From assembly GCF_027594425.1 (NCBI RefSeq), contig NZ_CP115159.1:2283001-2347000 (forward strand): a stretch of DNA of 64,000 nucleotides. Reading direction: 5' to 3'. The notes beneath the pieces are model-generated. The model worked only from the letters and a program-made list of their open reading frames with translations, had not been told where the DNA came from and made no database searches. A program made the position numbers and the translations under genes. The first letter of the stretch is position 1; each line of letters starts with the position of its first letter. Of this stretch, positions 63,070-64,000 are shown in pieces. This DNA is from Zunongwangia sp. HGR-M22. GTDB lineage: Bacteria; Bacteroidota; Bacteroidia; Flavobacteriales; Flavobacteriaceae.

Positions 63070-63915
63070 ATGAATACGAAAAAAGTATGGTTTGTTACAG
63101 GAGCGTCTAAAGGATTGGGATTGACGCTTACAAAAAAATTACTCGCTCAAGGTTTTAGGGTAGCGGCAACTTCAAGAAGTAAAAATTCCCTGATTGCAGC
63201 AATTGGAGAAGAAAATGAAAGTTTCTTCCCCATCGAAATGGATTTGACCAATAACCAAAACGTTAAGAAAGCTATAGAGGCTAGCATCGGTCATTTTGGT
63301 AAAATTGACGTTCTGGTTAATAATGCAGGCTATAGTCAAATTGGAACGTTGGAAGAACTTTCCGAAAAGGAAGTAGAACGTAATTTTAAGGTGAATGTTT
63401 TTGGTTATCTCAATGTTATTAGAAATGCTTCTGCATACTTACGTCAACAAAAATCTGGTCATCTTTTTAACATATCTTCTATAGGTGGTTACACGGGAAA
63501 TTTTGCAGGTTTTGGAATTTATTGCTCTACAAAGTTTGCAGTTACTGGGTTTACGGAAGCTTTAGCTGAAGAAATGAAACCATTTGGCGTGAACACCACT
63601 TTGGTATATCCGGGTTATTTCAGAACAAATTTTTTATCAGAAGGCTCGGTTCAAACGCCGGCAAATCCCATTGAAGAGTATAAAGCTGCTCGGGAAATGG
63701 AACAGGCTCATTTAAACGACATTAATGGGAATCAGCCCAACGACCCCGAAAAAGCAGCAGAAGTATTTATTGCTTTAAGCCAACAAGAAAACCCACCTGT
63801 ACATTTCTTTATGGGAGAAGATGCCTACCATTATGCAAATCTCAAAATTGAAACCATTCAAAAAGCGATGGAAGAAAACCGGGATCTAGGAACGTCAACA
63901 GGATTTATCGAATAG
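63070..63915 (+). CDS. Short-chain dehydrogenase/reductase (SDR)
   Basis: 281 residues. TGASKGLG motif (residues 10-17), NNAG, ISSIGG, YCSTKFAVTG (YxxxK). The extended C-terminus (about 200-281) is typical of the SDR group called oxidoreductase YusZ-type. A CAACTTTG -7-like box lies 25 bp upstream. The next gene starts 2 bp after its stop. Confidence 0.88.
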   Translation: MNTKKVWFVTGASKGLGLTLTKKLLAQGFRVAATSRSKNSLIAAIGEENESFFPIEMDLTNNQNVKKAIEASIGHFGKIDVLVNNAGYSQIGTLEELSEKEVERNFKVNVFGYLNVIRNASAYLRQQKSGHLFNISSIGGYTGNFAGFGIYCSTKFAVTGFTEALAEEMKPFGVNTTLVYPGYFRTNFLSEGSVQTPANPIEEYKAAREMEQAHLNDINGNQPNDPEKAAEVFIALSQQENPPVHFFMGEDAYHYANLKIETIQKAMEENRDLGTSTGFIE

Positions 63916-63917
63916 GT

Positions 63918-64000
63918 ATGCAACAAGAAACCATAGAAGCAACCAAGGAATATATTGGAATGTGGGTCACCGAAGATGGCACTATTCGCCACGAGTTATT
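63918..64000 (+). CDS. Start of an Atu4866-like protein (cut by window edge)
   Basis: Frame opens at ATG 63918 and remains open to the edge (27 codons). EYIGMWVTEDGTIRHEL resembles the N-terminus of the small Atu4866 family, often paired with SDR genes. It starts 2 bp after the SDR stop, implying an operon. Confidence 0.5.
   Translation, partial: MQQETIEATKEYIGMWVTEDGTIRHEL

Overview
The window is AT-rich DNA from a member of the Bacteroidetes, most likely a marine-type Flavobacteriaceae. The evidence is a SusC/SusD pair, a Bacteroides-type conjugative-transposon tra operon (TraE to TraN), RteC, DUF6520/DUF4260/DUF7793-type families, and -7 promoter boxes of the TAnnTTTG type without Shine-Dalgarno motifs. 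No rRNA gene or intact tRNA gene was seen, and I cannot name the genus.

Layout. (1) 1-9075: potassium homeostasis. KdpD is split into an N-terminal sensor/Usp protein (434-1540) and a DUF4118 histidine kinase (4446-5528). Between them lie a second kinase and an ApbE-like flavin transferase. KdpE, a small unknown protein, TrkH and TrkA follow. (2) 9099-11079: an IS3-family element abutting a truncated IS91-like element. (3) 11077-23171: an array of six minus-strand gene cassettes separated by attC-like imperfect palindromes. The cargo is a membrane-protein pair, a HEPN/RES toxin-like protein, an FtsK-gamma/HNH fusion, an M16 peptidase, a TPR protein and a DUF2971 protein. Each cassette starts with TT plus a sequence complementary to the R'' box at its own far end, the signature expected of integron recombination at G^TT. 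No integron integrase is present, so this is a CALIN-like array. Two IS1182 copies and two copies of an IS91-plus-tyrosine-recombinase element have all inserted in attC core boxes. (4) 23287-25223: small genes, an XRE repressor with two operators flanking a rightward promoter, and a long, hairpin-rich non-coding stretch. (5) 25224-32819: SusC, SusD and a two-domain M16 protease, convergent with a DUF6520 peptide. (6) 32906-37402: MauE/DoxX-like protein, PAS-AraC regulator and DUF7793 protein, divergent from an alpha-oxoamine-synthase/GNAT fusion. (7) 37509-55720: an integrative conjugative element core with RteC, a Xis-like HTH, a replication-type ATPase, tra genes and a tyrosine integrase. 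A three-gene nuclease cargo (HNH, alpha-solenoid, PD-(D/E)XK-like) sits between the ATPase and TraE and is the best candidate for an undescribed defence system. (8) 55764-56013: a tRNA-Met 3' fragment flanked by GTACAGAAT repeats, read as the attachment site. (9) 56642-64000: an accessory block of SDR/NmrA oxidoreductases with Crp/Fnr, AraC and HxlR regulators, partly bracketed by a 106-bp direct repeat.

The sequence directly supports reading frames, repeats, target duplications and frameshifts. Family names come from motifs recognised by eye. Functions of the unknown systems are inference.
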